Assembly: GCA_023453025.1 (NCBI GenBank)
Contig: JAEXUD010000059.1
Location: 1 to 64,000, forward strand
Source: Bacillota bacterium
Lineage (GTDB): Bacteria > Bacillota > Clostridia > Tissierellales > Sedimentibacteraceae
Length of the DNA stretch: 64,000 nt
Direction: 5' to 3'
Part shown: in pieces, positions 45,901 through 53,895 of the stretch
Layout of the letters: each line of letters begins with the position of its first letter
Position numbering within the stretch: the first letter of the stretch is position 1
Translations under genes and position numbers: made by a program
The notes under the pieces: generated by a model
The model's database searches: none
Told to the model about the DNA's origin: nothing
What the model saw: only the letters and a program-made list of their open reading frames with translations

Positions 45901-47142
45901 AGCTCCTATTTCGATTATGTCGTCAAATTTTGGATTTAAGCCCGTTGTTTCAATATCAAAAACAACATATTCGCTGTCAAGATTAGCCCCTTCACATTTA
46001 TATGCTATATTTACTTCATCATTTACAAGGTAACCTTCCATACCGTATATAACCTTGAAGGTTTCGTCGGCACAATCCATTGCTTCAGGGTAGCCCTGAA
46101 CAACTCCGTGGTCTGTAATTGCAATTGCCTTATGCCCCCATTGCTTTGCTTTTTTTGCATATTCTTTAAAACTATTTATTCCGTCCATTGAACTCATACC
46201 TGTATGTAGGTGAAGCTCAACTCTTTTTTCCCCTGATGTATCCATTCTGGATATTTCTTCTTCTATAAGCTGCATACCCTGTATTTTTATGATAAGCTGC
46301 TTTTCAAAATCATCATATTGGACATTGCCCACAATTTGTATATAATTTTCCTTTTCAAAGCCTCCATCATTAAAATCCTTCTGACAGAAGTATTTGCAGC
46401 TTATGGAATCGGTCAGGTCGGTAACAGCAACAGACAGCAATGTAGAACCTGTTCTGAGTTCTTTTTTATCAAAGCTTATTATTTTTCCCTTTATGTTTAC
46501 GGTTCCTGAGTCAGCGTCAATATCATAGATTTTTGTGAGAGGCATATCAAAATTAACGTTTGCCCTTGTTTTGCTTAGTATATTTATATTCCTATGATTA
46601 TCTGAATTCGTATTTTGGGTGGAAGCAGAGGCTTTTTCTGCCGTATAATCTGTATCAACCTGTTCTTCATGGTAAATAATCCTGACATTGTATGAGCATT
46701 TGTAACCATCAATGATATTATCCAGCCGTCTTTTCATATCTGTGCTCTTTAATTTATCAATTAAAACTTTATTGCTGATCTTTACTAAAAAAGTGTTATT
46801 TTTAAATTCAATTTTTATGGTGTCAACTGTTCGTGCAAGCATACCGGAGTTTTTTTTGATAAAATACAGAAAGTTATTTATGATTTTTTCTGTTATAAAA
46901 TCCTGTCTGCTTAAATATGTATCGCTTAAATTGTAGTCTATATTTAATACAACCTCTATAGAATTATTATAGTACTCTTTTATTTTATTCATGGCATAAT
47001 CTATATCGCCAAAATCAATTATGTGGTCGCTTAGGGCATGAATTATGACGGTATTGTGTGTTTTTAATACTTCAATTTTCTCGAGGCTTATATTTCCAAT
47101 ACTCTCGCATTCATCCAAATTCAATATATTATTAAAAAACAT
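42919..47142 (-). CDS. polC: DNA polymerase III subunit alpha, Gram-positive PolC type
   Basis: A 1407-residue replicative polymerase. In order: N-terminal domains, OB fold (about 210-300, 'VNIKGKIISFDKKELRTGST'), PHP domain split by the exonuclease ('RVELHLHTGMSSMDGI' near 307), the DnaQ-like 3'-5' exonuclease with 'YVVFDIETTGLNPKFDDIIE' near 394, the polymerase core ('GSRGSVGSSFAAAMAGI'), and a four-Cys zinc site (CPNCKYS ... CPKCG). Length is normal for PolC. AAGGAGG precedes the ATG. Here it is not next to rseP/proS as in B. subtilis. Confidence 0.97.
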   Translation of the reverse strand: MFFNNILNLDECESIGNISLEKIEVLKTHNTVIIHALSDHIIDFGDIDYAMNKIKEYYNNSIEVVLNIDYNLSDTYLSRQDFITEKIINNFLYFIKKNSGMLARTVDTIKIEFKNNTFLVKISNKVLIDKLKSTDMKRRLDNIIDGYKCSYNVRIIYHEEQVDTDYTAEKASASTQNTNSDNHRNINILSKTRANVNFDMPLTKIYDIDADSGTVNIKGKIISFDKKELRTGSTLLSVAVTDLTDSISCKYFCQKDFNDGGFEKENYIQIVGNVQYDDFEKQLIIKIQGMQLIEEEISRMDTSGEKRVELHLHTGMSSMDGINSFKEYAKKAKQWGHKAIAITDHGVVQGYPEAMDCADETFKVIYGMEGYLVNDEVNIAYKCEGANLDSEYVVFDIETTGLNPKFDDIIEIGAVKIAKRQVIDSFSSFVSVKRKLPNKIIELTSITDDMLQGQPDIENILPEFIKFAGDAVLVAHNASFDTSFIKEKATAHLKENYNPSVLDTLELSRALMKDVKNHKLNTLTKKLGIKLENHHRAVDDANATGQMFISFLNMLSDRGIPDVGSLNDALKKDIDFIKQSSYHINILVKNYTGLKNLYKLVSESHIKNFYKKPRLLKSSISKFREGLVIGSACEAGELYRAVLNGTSDEKLEGIAAYYDFLEIQPIDNNMFLVNNGRVRDVEDLKDINRKIIKLGDKLGKTVVATGDVHFLEKEDEIYRRILMSGQGYEDAEEQAPLYFKTTDEMLEDFSYLGKDKAYEVVVTNTNLIADSIESILPIPNGTFPPIIEGSDDELRNICYSRANEIYGDHLPEIVEKRLDMELNSIIGNGYSVMYIIAQKLVKKSNEDGYMVGSRGSVGSSFAAAMAGITEVNPLLPHYVCPNCKYSEFIEDGCCDSGYDLPDKNCPKCGTHLNKDGHDIPFEVFLGFEGDKEPDIDLNFAGEEQAICMKYTEELFGKGHVFRAGTIGTIADKTAYGFVKNYFEERGISKRKAEIDRLIQGCLGVKRTSGQHPGGIMIVPEDKDIHDFSPVQYPANNEKSGTITTHFDYHSISGRILKLDLLGHDTPSIIRMLEDLTGINSEDVPTDDEATMKIFTSPEVLGISLNEIDCTTGTLAIPEFGTPFVRQMIMDTKPKSFADLIRISGLSHGTDVWLGNAQEVISKGYADISSVISTRDDIMTYLIKMGVPKKTSFDIMERVRKGKGLRKEDEACMKEHGVPQWYIDSCNKIKYMFPKAHAAAYVTMSVKIAYFKVHFPEAFYAAYFTSKVEDFDAEIVTKGENSILNHIKMLEEKGNDKTAKEKNLSTVLEAAYEMYKRGFKFTRVDLYKSDDRRFILSEEGIIPPLMALQGVGANAASSIKKEREQGEFISIEDIINRARVSRTVIDVLEKHGSLKNLDRTNQISIFNV

Positions 47143-47171
47143 AAGATCCTCCTTCTATTCCCTTTTATTTG

Positions 47172-47200
47172 ATTATACCATCGTCAAATTTTAAATTCAA
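47172..47200 (-). promoter_or_regulatory. Promoter of polC
   Basis: On the minus strand TTGAAT (47195-47200) and TATAAT (47172-47177) are 17 bases apart; the -10 is 29 bases before the ATG. Confidence 0.65.
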
Positions 47201-47573
47201 CAGATATGACAATTTCAATATAGCATATTGATATCTTTATTGACGTTTCGTTTGCTTACGATTAGTAAAAATTTCAAAAAAATTTCTGTAATCGCTTTAC
47301 TGATTGCGAAATTTATGTTAAAATATTAAATAAGTGTAATTTATTTAAATACTAATTTTTTTCTTGCAATTAATCATAATAATCATATCCCAATTCAAAC
47401 CTAAAACATATGCCTGTTAATAATTTGTCACAATTAATTATTACAAAAGATATTTATGATTTAACTAATCATGCAGAGTTATATTAACATACTCTTTATT
47501 AACTCAACTTTTTTTTGGATACTATAATTTGAATTGAGAATGATAGAAAATTTAAAAAGATTGGAGTGAATTT
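47201..47573. other. A+T-rich intergenic region between polC and the KamA-like gene
   Basis: No gene seen. On the plus strand TTTACT (47296-47301) and TAAAAT (47319-47324) are 17 bases apart, and a TATAAT lies at 47523-47528 with a poor -35; either could serve the gene at 47574. If the first is used, the leader is about 240 bases long. No riboswitch fold was recognised. Confidence 0.45.
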
Positions 47574-48680
47574 ATGGATTGGAAAATGCAACTAAAAAAC
47601 AATATTACAACAGCTGATGAGGTGAATAAAGCTTTAAACTGGAACATGTCCGAGGAAGAAAAGGAAAAGTTCAAAAAAATAATTGACAGATACCCCATGT
47701 CAATACCAGACTATTACTTATCATTAATAAATAAAGATGACCCGGATGACCCTATAAGAAAGCTCTGTGTACCTTCAATATTAGAAACAGACATGAGCGG
47801 CAGCCTGGATACCAGCGGTGAAGCAAGCAATACAGTAGTTAACGGTCTCCAGCACAAATATAAACAAACAGGAATGTATTTATCTACCAACAGATGTGCA
47901 ATGTACTGCAGGCATTGCTTCAGAAAACGCCTTGTAGGAGTTAATGACGACGAAATCAACAAAGATTTTGATGATGTTGTAAATTATATAAAAGAACATA
48001 CAGAAATGACCAATGTCCTGATATCCGGCGGCGATTCTTTCATGAACAGCAATGTTAAAATTGAAAAGATACTGAGCGAATTATCAAAAATAGATCATTT
48101 AAGCTTTATCAGATTTGGAACAAGAACACCTGTTGTACTTCCGCAAAGAATTTCTGACGACCGGGAGCTTCTTGATATTCTTGAGCATTACAACAAAATA
48201 AAGCAAATATATATTGTGACTCATTTTAATCATCCTAATGAAATCACAAGTGAATCAACCAGGGCTGTAGAAGCTTTGAGGAACATCGGCATTGTAGTAA
48301 GAAATCAGACTGTTTTACTGAGAGGAATAAATGACAATTCTGATACTCTTGCTGCTTTAATGAGAGGACTTACAGAAATAGGAGTAATTCCATACTATAT
48401 ATTTCAATGCCGACCGGTTTCAGGGGTTAAAACCCAATTCCAGGTTCCTTTCATACAAGCCGTTAAATTGATGGATGACACTAAAAGTAAATTAAATGGT
48501 ATAAGCAAAAGCTTTAAATATGCAATGAGTCATCCGACAGGTAAAATCGAAATAGTGGGCAGCCTTGGAAGTAATGAAATAATTTTCAAATATCATCAAG
48601 CTAAATATGATAAACACCAGGGCAAAATAATGAACATAAAAGTAACTGATGACCAGGCATGGCTGCCTGATAAAATATAA
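47574..48680 (+). CDS. KamA family radical SAM protein
   Basis: A 368-residue protein of the lysine 2,3-aminomutase family. The radical SAM motif is 'CAMYCRHCF' near residues 107-115; the PLP-site region 'KYAMSHPTGKIEIVG' replaces the 'PGGGGK' form of true KamA. 'NQTVLLRGINDN' is shared with KamA, but the two Asp that hold the lysine side chain (in QCD-L and VDAPG of KamA) are changed (QCRPVSG; AMSHPTG). It is also about 50 residues short. So it is unlikely to be a lysine 2,3-aminomutase; the substrate is unknown. GGAGTG precedes the ATG. Confidence 0.8.
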   Translation: MDWKMQLKNNITTADEVNKALNWNMSEEEKEKFKKIIDRYPMSIPDYYLSLINKDDPDDPIRKLCVPSILETDMSGSLDTSGEASNTVVNGLQHKYKQTGMYLSTNRCAMYCRHCFRKRLVGVNDDEINKDFDDVVNYIKEHTEMTNVLISGGDSFMNSNVKIEKILSELSKIDHLSFIRFGTRTPVVLPQRISDDRELLDILEHYNKIKQIYIVTHFNHPNEITSESTRAVEALRNIGIVVRNQTVLLRGINDNSDTLAALMRGLTEIGVIPYYIFQCRPVSGVKTQFQVPFIQAVKLMDDTKSKLNGISKSFKYAMSHPTGKIEIVGSLGSNEIIFKYHQAKYDKHQGKIMNIKVTDDQAWLPDKI

Positions 48681-48684
48681 GCCC

Positions 48685-48716
48685 AAAGCGAAATTCCTAA
48701 AAGAATTTCGCTTTTT
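48685..48716 (+). terminator. Terminator of the KamA-like gene
   Basis: AAAGCGAAATTC (48685-48696) pairs with GAATTTCGCTTT (48703-48714), then TTATAAGTTT. Twelve base pairs with a six-base loop. Confidence 0.9.
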
Positions 48717-48839
48717 ATAAGTTTATTATCACATCTGTATAAAATGCTTATATAATGTAAGAACTTTATAATATCAAATGTCGGAATCCCTTGAATATAC
48801 AATTAAAAACATTCAATAATAAGACTAGGTGGTGATAGT

Positions 48840-49517
48840 ATTAAAACACTTTATGAGTTAAATATCATTTCTATAAGCTTCAGAATTTTTTTGGCGATGC
48901 TGTGCGGAGGATTAATAGGTCTTGAAAGAAGCAGAAAAAACAGACCTGCAGGCTTCAGGACATATATGATAGTGTGCTTAAGCTCCGCATTGATAATGAT
49001 GACGAATCAATTTATTTATGATAATTTTAGCGGCAGTGATCCGGCCAGACTGGGAGCTCAGGTAATAAGCGGAATTGGTTTTCTCGGTGCAGGTACCATA
49101 ATTGTAACCAGCAGAAGTCAGGTGAAGGGACTAACCTCTGCAGCAGGGCTATGGGCTTCTGCATGCTTTGGATTGGCTATTGGTATAGGCTTTTATTATG
49201 GTGCATTAATAGTTGCAATCGCTGTTTTTTTTATAATAACTATTCTTAAAAAGCTTGATAATTGGCTTACATCAACTAATAAAAGCATAACTGTGTACAC
49301 ATCTTTTTCAACCTTAGAAAGCTTTGATAAATTCATTTTGTATTGCTATAGCAACCATTACAAGGTGCATGATATAGAAATTACAAAGGACGCAAATTTA
49401 ATGCAGGTTACAGTAATTGCCATTATACAAATAGAGGCTCCTCAAAGAACAAATCATGTTGAAATTTTACAAAAATTCAGTTCCTTTGAAGGACTGATTC
49501 ATATCGAGGAACTATAA
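48840..49517 (+). CDS. MgtC/SapB family membrane protein, apparent ATT start
   Basis: A 225-residue MgtC-family protein: 'MLCGGLIGLERSRKNRPAGFRTYMIV', 'QVISGIGFLGAGTIIV' and 'GLTSAAGLWASACFGLAIGIGFY' are the family's membrane core, with a C-terminal ACT-like cytoplasmic domain (from about 140). The frame is open upstream of the TTG at 48891, and the family needs a first helix that starts before it: KTLYELNIISISFRIFLAML. No ATG, GTG or TTG is present there; an ATT at 48840, 5-9 bases after AGGTGGTG, is the best start. If TTG 48891 were used, the first helix would lose about 17 residues. Confidence 0.8.
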   Translation: MKTLYELNIISISFRIFLAMLCGGLIGLERSRKNRPAGFRTYMIVCLSSALIMMTNQFIYDNFSGSDPARLGAQVISGIGFLGAGTIIVTSRSQVKGLTSAAGLWASACFGLAIGIGFYYGALIVAIAVFFIITILKKLDNWLTSTNKSITVYTSFSTLESFDKFILYCYSNHYKVHDIEITKDANLMQVTVIAIIQIEAPQRTNHVEILQKFSSFEGLIHIEEL

Positions 49518-49538
49518 AAAGGCTAAGCCTTTTTATAG
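49512..49538. terminator. Bidirectional terminator between mgtC-like gene and ispG
   Basis: CTATAAAAAGGC (49512-49523) pairs with GCCTTTTTATAG (49527-49538) with a three-base loop. It covers the mgtC-like stop and serves the two convergent genes. Confidence 0.85.
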
Positions 49539-49544
49539 TTATCA

Positions 49545-50606
49545 TTAAAATTTTTCTATTTCCTCCAATAATGTCTGTACAATTTCTTCCTCTTTAACCT
49601 TTCTTATTATCTCACCTTTTTTAAACAGCAGGGCTTCGCCTATACCCCCTGCAATTCCTATATCTGCCTGTCTGGCTTCACCGGGGCCGTTAACAGCACA
49701 GCCCATAATCGCAACAGTAATAGGCTTGTTTACATTTTTTAATCCGTCTTGTATTTTTTTAGTAAGGTCAATCAATTGTATTTTTGTCCTGCCGCAGGTA
49801 GGACATGTTATATAATTAATGCCGAAATCTCTGAGATTTAAGCTTTTTAAAATTTCTCTCGCAACCTTGACCTCTTCGGTTGGTTTATCTGTAAGTGAAA
49901 TTCTTAACGTATCTCCTATACCATCTGCCAGCAAGCTGCCGACTCCTATGGCAGAACGTATGCTTCCCTCAAAAAGAGTGCCGGCATGTGTTATACCTAA
50001 ATGAAGAGGATAATCAACCTTTTGAGCCATAGATCTGTATGCATTTATTGTCATTTTAATGTCTGTTCCTTTCATTGAAATGACTATGTTATTATAATCT
50101 AAATCCTCTAAAATTCTAACATGCTCTAATGCTGATTCCACCATTCCTTCTGATGTAATTATGTTATTATATTTTCTTAATATATCCTTATGTATGCTTC
50201 CTGCATTTACACCGATTCTGATTGGGATATTTCTAGGTTTAGCCATTTCAACTATTTTTTGGACCCTGTCAATACTGCCTATATTGCCCGGATTGATTCT
50301 TAATTTATCTATGCCGTTTTCAATAGACTTTAATGCCAATCTATAGTCAAAATGAATGTCTGCAACCAACGGAATATGTATTTGCTTTTTTATATCTCTT
50401 ATTGCTTCTGCATCTGAAGCATCTGCAACTGCAACTCTCACTATTTCACAGCCTGCATCTTCCAGCTCAAGAATTTGTCTTACAGTCGAATTTACATCCT
50501 TTGTAAACGTGTTTGTCATAGATTGAACCGGAATTTTTGCATTTCCGCCAATTTGAACATTTCCTGCCATTACACTTCTTGATTGTCTTCTGATTATTCG
50601 ATCCAT
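49545..50606 (-). CDS. ispG: 4-hydroxy-3-methylbut-2-enyl diphosphate synthase
   Basis: A 353-residue iron-sulfur enzyme of the MEP isoprenoid route. 'SMTNTFTKDV' and 'ADIHFDYRLALKSIENGIDKLRINPGN' form the TIM barrel; the 4Fe-4S ligands are in 'ITCPTCGRTKIQL' and 'GCAVNGPGEA'. It follows rseP after a hairpin. dxr, which often sits in this cluster, is not here. Confidence 0.96.
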   Translation of the reverse strand: MDRIIRRQSRSVMAGNVQIGGNAKIPVQSMTNTFTKDVNSTVRQILELEDAGCEIVRVAVADASDAEAIRDIKKQIHIPLVADIHFDYRLALKSIENGIDKLRINPGNIGSIDRVQKIVEMAKPRNIPIRIGVNAGSIHKDILRKYNNIITSEGMVESALEHVRILEDLDYNNIVISMKGTDIKMTINAYRSMAQKVDYPLHLGITHAGTLFEGSIRSAIGVGSLLADGIGDTLRISLTDKPTEEVKVAREILKSLNLRDFGINYITCPTCGRTKIQLIDLTKKIQDGLKNVNKPITVAIMGCAVNGPGEARQADIGIAGGIGEALLFKKGEIIRKVKEEEIVQTLLEEIEKF

Positions 50607-50652
50607 GTTACCTCCAAAAAGAAAAAATTATTAAATAACAATACAATTATTA

Positions 50653-50677
50653 AGGATTTGTGCATTACACAAATCCT
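50653..50677 (-). terminator. Hairpin between rseP and ispG
   Basis: AGGATTTGTG (50653-50662) pairs with CACAAATCCT (50668-50677). The minus-strand tail TAATAATTGTATT is only moderately T-rich, so it may be a partial terminator. Confidence 0.55.
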
Positions 50678-50705
50678 ACATTAATTTTATTTCAATTTTA
50701 ATTTA

Positions 50706-51953
50706 TTATATTCTGAATAATCTTAAAATATCTTTATAGGTAATAAATATCATAAAACCGATGAGTACTATAAACCCGACAAAATGTATGTACCCCTCTT
50801 TTTCTACAGGTATTGATTTTCCTCTGATAGCTTCAACGATTAAAAATACAAGTTTGCTTCCGTCAAGTGCAGGTATTGGCAAAAGATTCATAAAGCCAAG
50901 ATTAATGCTGATGAACGCCGCCAAGTTTAACAATGACAATATTCCGCTTTCAGCTGCTTCACCAACCATAGAAATTACCATAACCGGTCCGCCAAGTGCA
51001 TCACTTCCAAGCTTTCCTGTCACCAGCTGGCTTATTGTCTTGAACATAAGCTCAATATAGTAGACTGTCTTGTAAGCTGAAGAAGAAATTGCAGTAATAA
51101 AAGATTTCTCAAGCTGAGTGTTGAATTTAACTGTTATCTGAGTCTGAGGCACTATGCTGAAATCAAGCATCTTACCATTTCTTTCAACGGTAATTTTAAC
51201 CGGATTTCCTTCTGGTGTATTTTCAACCTGTGAAGTTAGTTCTCCCCATGTGTTAACTGAAATATCATTAACCTTTAATACCTTGTCACCATCTTTTATG
51301 CCGGCTTCGTAAGCCGGAGAGGTTACATCTGTAGGAGAAATAACAGTTGTTGGTTCATCATCTATAATTGTGGTTGAAACCCCCACAATTTTTCTGTAAT
51401 TGTTGTTAATTTTTGCCTGTTTTATCTGACCGTCTCTTTCATATTCAATAACATAATATGTATTGTCAGGATTTGTTATTTCATAAAATATATCTTCCCA
51501 GATATATGCTTTTTCATCGTTTATGGAAATAATCTTGTCACCTGTTCTTAAGCCTGCCCTGTATTCATTTGATTCTTCGTCAATACTGTCTATATGGTTG
51601 CCATAAACTCCATATGAAAAAGCAATAATAATGAATAAGGCAAGTGCTAAAACATAGTTCATTAAGGGTCCGGCTACAATTACTCTAAATCTTTGCCATA
51701 CTGTCTTAGTGCTAAAGCTAGTTGAAGTTCTTACGTCCTCCTCTTCACCCTCCATTTGAACAAAACCGCCGATAGGAACTGCCCTGATTGAATAAATTGT
51801 TCCGTTTTTTTCTTTTTTCAGCAGTGTTGGTCCCATGCCTATTGCAAACTCATATACTTTTATACCAACACTTTTGGCTGCTCTATAATGTCCAAATTCA
51901 TGAACGAGCACTATTACCGAAAATACAAATAAAGATGCAATTATTGTCAACAA
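50706..51953 (-). CDS. rseP: Site-2 protease RseP/RasP
   Basis: A 415-residue M50 membrane metalloprotease that cuts anti-sigma factors and other membrane segments. Zinc motif 'HEFGH' near residues 18-22 and the distal 'NLLPIPALDG' near 357-366. Two PDZ-like domains lie between ('RAGLRTGDKIISINDEKAYI' and 'EAGIKDGDKVLKVNDISVNT'); the usual count in Gram-positive RasP is one or two. It lies 15 bases after cdsA. Confidence 0.95.
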   Translation of the reverse strand: MLTIIASLFVFSVIVLVHEFGHYRAAKSVGIKVYEFAIGMGPTLLKKEKNGTIYSIRAVPIGGFVQMEGEEEDVRTSTSFSTKTVWQRFRVIVAGPLMNYVLALALFIIIAFSYGVYGNHIDSIDEESNEYRAGLRTGDKIISINDEKAYIWEDIFYEITNPDNTYYVIEYERDGQIKQAKINNNYRKIVGVSTTIIDDEPTTVISPTDVTSPAYEAGIKDGDKVLKVNDISVNTWGELTSQVENTPEGNPVKITVERNGKMLDFSIVPQTQITVKFNTQLEKSFITAISSSAYKTVYYIELMFKTISQLVTGKLGSDALGGPVMVISMVGEAAESGILSLLNLAAFISINLGFMNLLPIPALDGSKLVFLIVEAIRGKSIPVEKEGYIHFVGFIVLIGFMIFITYKDILRLFRI

Positions 51954-51968
51954 TATATAACCTCCATC

Positions 51969-52736
51969 TTATAGAAAATGCTGAGTAAAGTAATAAACAA
52001 CCGGTGCTACAAAAAGCACACTGTCAAATCTGTCCAATATTCCTCCGTGTCCAGGCAGTATATTGCCAAAATCCTTTATTCCATTTTCTCTTTTAATTTT
52101 TGAAGCAACTAAATCACCTGCCATTGAAAAAACAGATGCACTCACACTAAATATTATAATGTAAATATATTTATTTATTCTTAAATAATCAAAATAAATA
52201 AGAGATATAATGGTACATCCTATTATTCCGCCGATGGCACCTTCAATTGTTTTATTGGGACTAACCTCAGGATATAATTTATGCCTTCCAAATATTTTTC
52301 CTGAAAAATAAGCAAAGGTGTCTGAGCCGAAAGCTACTATATATACAAGCCATACATATGGTGATTCATTTATAAGCATCATATGATACATAAAAAAAAC
52401 AACATAGATACCTATAAAAACAATTTCAGAAACCTTCTTAACATCGACTTTTTTATTAAATATGAATATTAGAAAATTCAGTGATATATAAAGAAATAAG
52501 AAAAAATCGAAAAAATGCTGATATTCTGTGACCTTTTCAATAAATAAAGCAATTGCAAACACATAATTAACAATAGCTCCGTAATCAAAACCGTCATTAA
52601 ACAGTACCTTTGAAAGCTCATAAATTGCAATGCAGGTTATGCCAAAATAAACAAAATCATACAGGGTTCCACCCGTATATGTTATAAAAGCAATAAAAAC
52701 TCCTCCTGCAACTCCAGTAATAACTCTTTGTCTCAT
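51969..52736 (-). CDS. cdsA: Phosphatidate cytidylyltransferase
   Basis: A 255-residue polytopic membrane enzyme that makes CDP-diacylglycerol. The signature S-x-K-R-x4-K-D-x5-PGHGG-x-(L/M)-DR-x-D is seen as 'SKIKRENGIKDFGNILPGHGGILDRFDS' (near residues 212-239; quoted in two parts below 20 residues in analysis). Seven or eight membrane helices. Follows uppS by 12 bases. Confidence 0.95.
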   Translation of the reverse strand: MRQRVITGVAGGVFIAFITYTGGTLYDFVYFGITCIAIYELSKVLFNDGFDYGAIVNYVFAIALFIEKVTEYQHFFDFFLFLYISLNFLIFIFNKKVDVKKVSEIVFIGIYVVFFMYHMMLINESPYVWLVYIVAFGSDTFAYFSGKIFGRHKLYPEVSPNKTIEGAIGGIIGCTIISLIYFDYLRINKYIYIIIFSVSASVFSMAGDLVASKIKRENGIKDFGNILPGHGGILDRFDSVLFVAPVVYYFTQHFL

Positions 52737-52748
52737 AACAACACCGCC

Positions 52749-53471
52749 CTAGTTACCGTATCTCCTTTTTCTATTTTGAAAACATTCAACAGCCTTCAAT
52801 AATTCTGTTTTTTTGAAGTCCGGCCACATTACATCTGTGAAATAAAATTCTGTATAAGCAAGTTGGTATAAAAGGAAATTGCTTAATCGAATTTCACCGC
52901 TTGTTCTTATCAGCAAATCCGGATCAGGCATATCATAAGTAAATAAATAACTCTTGAAGCTTTCCTCATTTATTTCATTTATATTAATTTTGTTATTTTC
53001 ATAATCGTTTACTACCTTTTTAACTGCATTAACTATTTCGCTTCTTGAGCCATAGCTTAATGCTATGTTTAAATGCAGTTTTTTATTGTTTTTTGTCAGT
53101 TCAATTGAGCGTTTCACTTCTTTTTTAGTCTTTTCCGGCAAATCTTCAATGTTACCCATTAAGGTTATTTTAACATTATTTTTGTGAAGGTAGTCCAGCT
53201 CTTTTACAACAAATTCAACCAACAGGTTCATTAAATAATCTACTTCTTTTTTGTCTCTCCTCCAATTCTCTGTTGAAAAAGCATAAATAGACAAATATTT
53301 AATACCTAAATCCACCGAGTTTCTCACAAGGTCTGTTACTCTCAATGCACCCTCTTTATGACCCTGGCTTGCAGGGAGATTATTATTTTGAGCCCATCTT
53401 CTGTTTCCATCCATAATAACAGCAAGATGTTCAGGAATAATACCCGAACGTACCTTTTCTTCTAAATCCAT
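52749..53471 (-). CDS. uppS: Undecaprenyl diphosphate synthase
   Basis: A 240-residue cis-prenyltransferase that makes the lipid carrier for cell-wall synthesis. 'AVIMDGNRRWAQ' with the catalytic Asp near residue 21; 'YLSIYAFSTENWRR' and 'DLLIRTSGEIRLSNFLLYQL' are intact. No promoter was pinned down; its upstream region holds the 53489-53655 repeat element. Confidence 0.96.
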   Translation of the reverse strand: MDLEEKVRSGIIPEHLAVIMDGNRRWAQNNNLPASQGHKEGALRVTDLVRNSVDLGIKYLSIYAFSTENWRRDKKEVDYLMNLLVEFVVKELDYLHKNNVKITLMGNIEDLPEKTKKEVKRSIELTKNNKKLHLNIALSYGSRSEIVNAVKKVVNDYENNKININEINEESFKSYLFTYDMPDPDLLIRTSGEIRLSNFLLYQLAYTEFYFTDVMWPDFKKTELLKAVECFQNRKRRYGN

Positions 53472-53488
53472 ATTTACCTCTCTTTTTG

Positions 53489-53655
53489 CACAGTCTCGTT
53501 CACCAAATTATTTGCTCGCTGTCGCTTTCATAATTTGGGAACTCGTTGCGGTTGACCTACCGCCATTTTTTCTCCCTGACGGTCTAAAAAATGGGGTTAG
53601 GGCATACACAGTCTTCGTTCACCAAATTATTTGCTCGCTGCCGCTCTCATAATTT
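53489..53655. repeat. Repeat element upstream of uppS
   Basis: A 47-49 base sequence beginning CACAGTCTCGTTCACCAAAT occurs at 53489-53536 and again, with few changes, at 53607-53655. Each copy holds a CCAAATTAT...ATAATTTGG (or near) inverted pair. Between them CCATTTTTT (53563-53571) pairs with AAAAAATGG (53586-53594). It is G+C-richer than its surroundings and looks like a small palindromic mobile or processing element. Confidence 0.7.
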
Positions 53656-53660
53656 TGCAT

Positions 53661-53701
53661 ACAAAAAACGAAACTCAGGCTTATGATTTCATCACAAGCC
53701 T
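53661..53701 (-). terminator. Terminator after the frr-linked small gene
   Basis: AGGCTT... at 53677 pairs with ...AAGCCT ending 53701; the minus-strand tail contains CGTTTTTTG (53661-53669). It separates the rpsB-frr operon from uppS. Confidence 0.7.
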
Positions 53702-53711
53702 TCTTTACAGA

Positions 53712-53894
53712 CTAATAATATGAAACATACAATGTAACATAATTATCACAGCTTTGTTTTTTTATTACATATGGTTTGTCTAAGTTATTAAACTTCTTGT
53801 TAGTTCCTGTTACTTTTATTATATTAATAATCTTATTATTTTCTTCTATTATTTTCAAAGCATCCTTCAATGGATAACCAATTAAATCATCCAT
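53712..53894 (-). CDS. Small protein between frr and uppS, unknown function
   Basis: A 60-residue protein, MDDLIGYPLKDALKIIEENN at the start and YVTLYVSYY at the end. GAGGT lies within the frr end, and the ATG is 1 base after the frr stop, so it is co-translated. The alternation of a helix and beta strands with a conserved-looking 'KPYVIKKQS' recalls a lone PASTA-like unit. I believe related small ORFs sit in this place in other clostridia, but no name is known to me. Confidence 0.7.
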   Translation of the reverse strand: MDDLIGYPLKDALKIIEENNKIINIIKVTGTNKKFNNLDKPYVIKKQSCDNYVTLYVSYY

Positions 53895-53895
53895 A

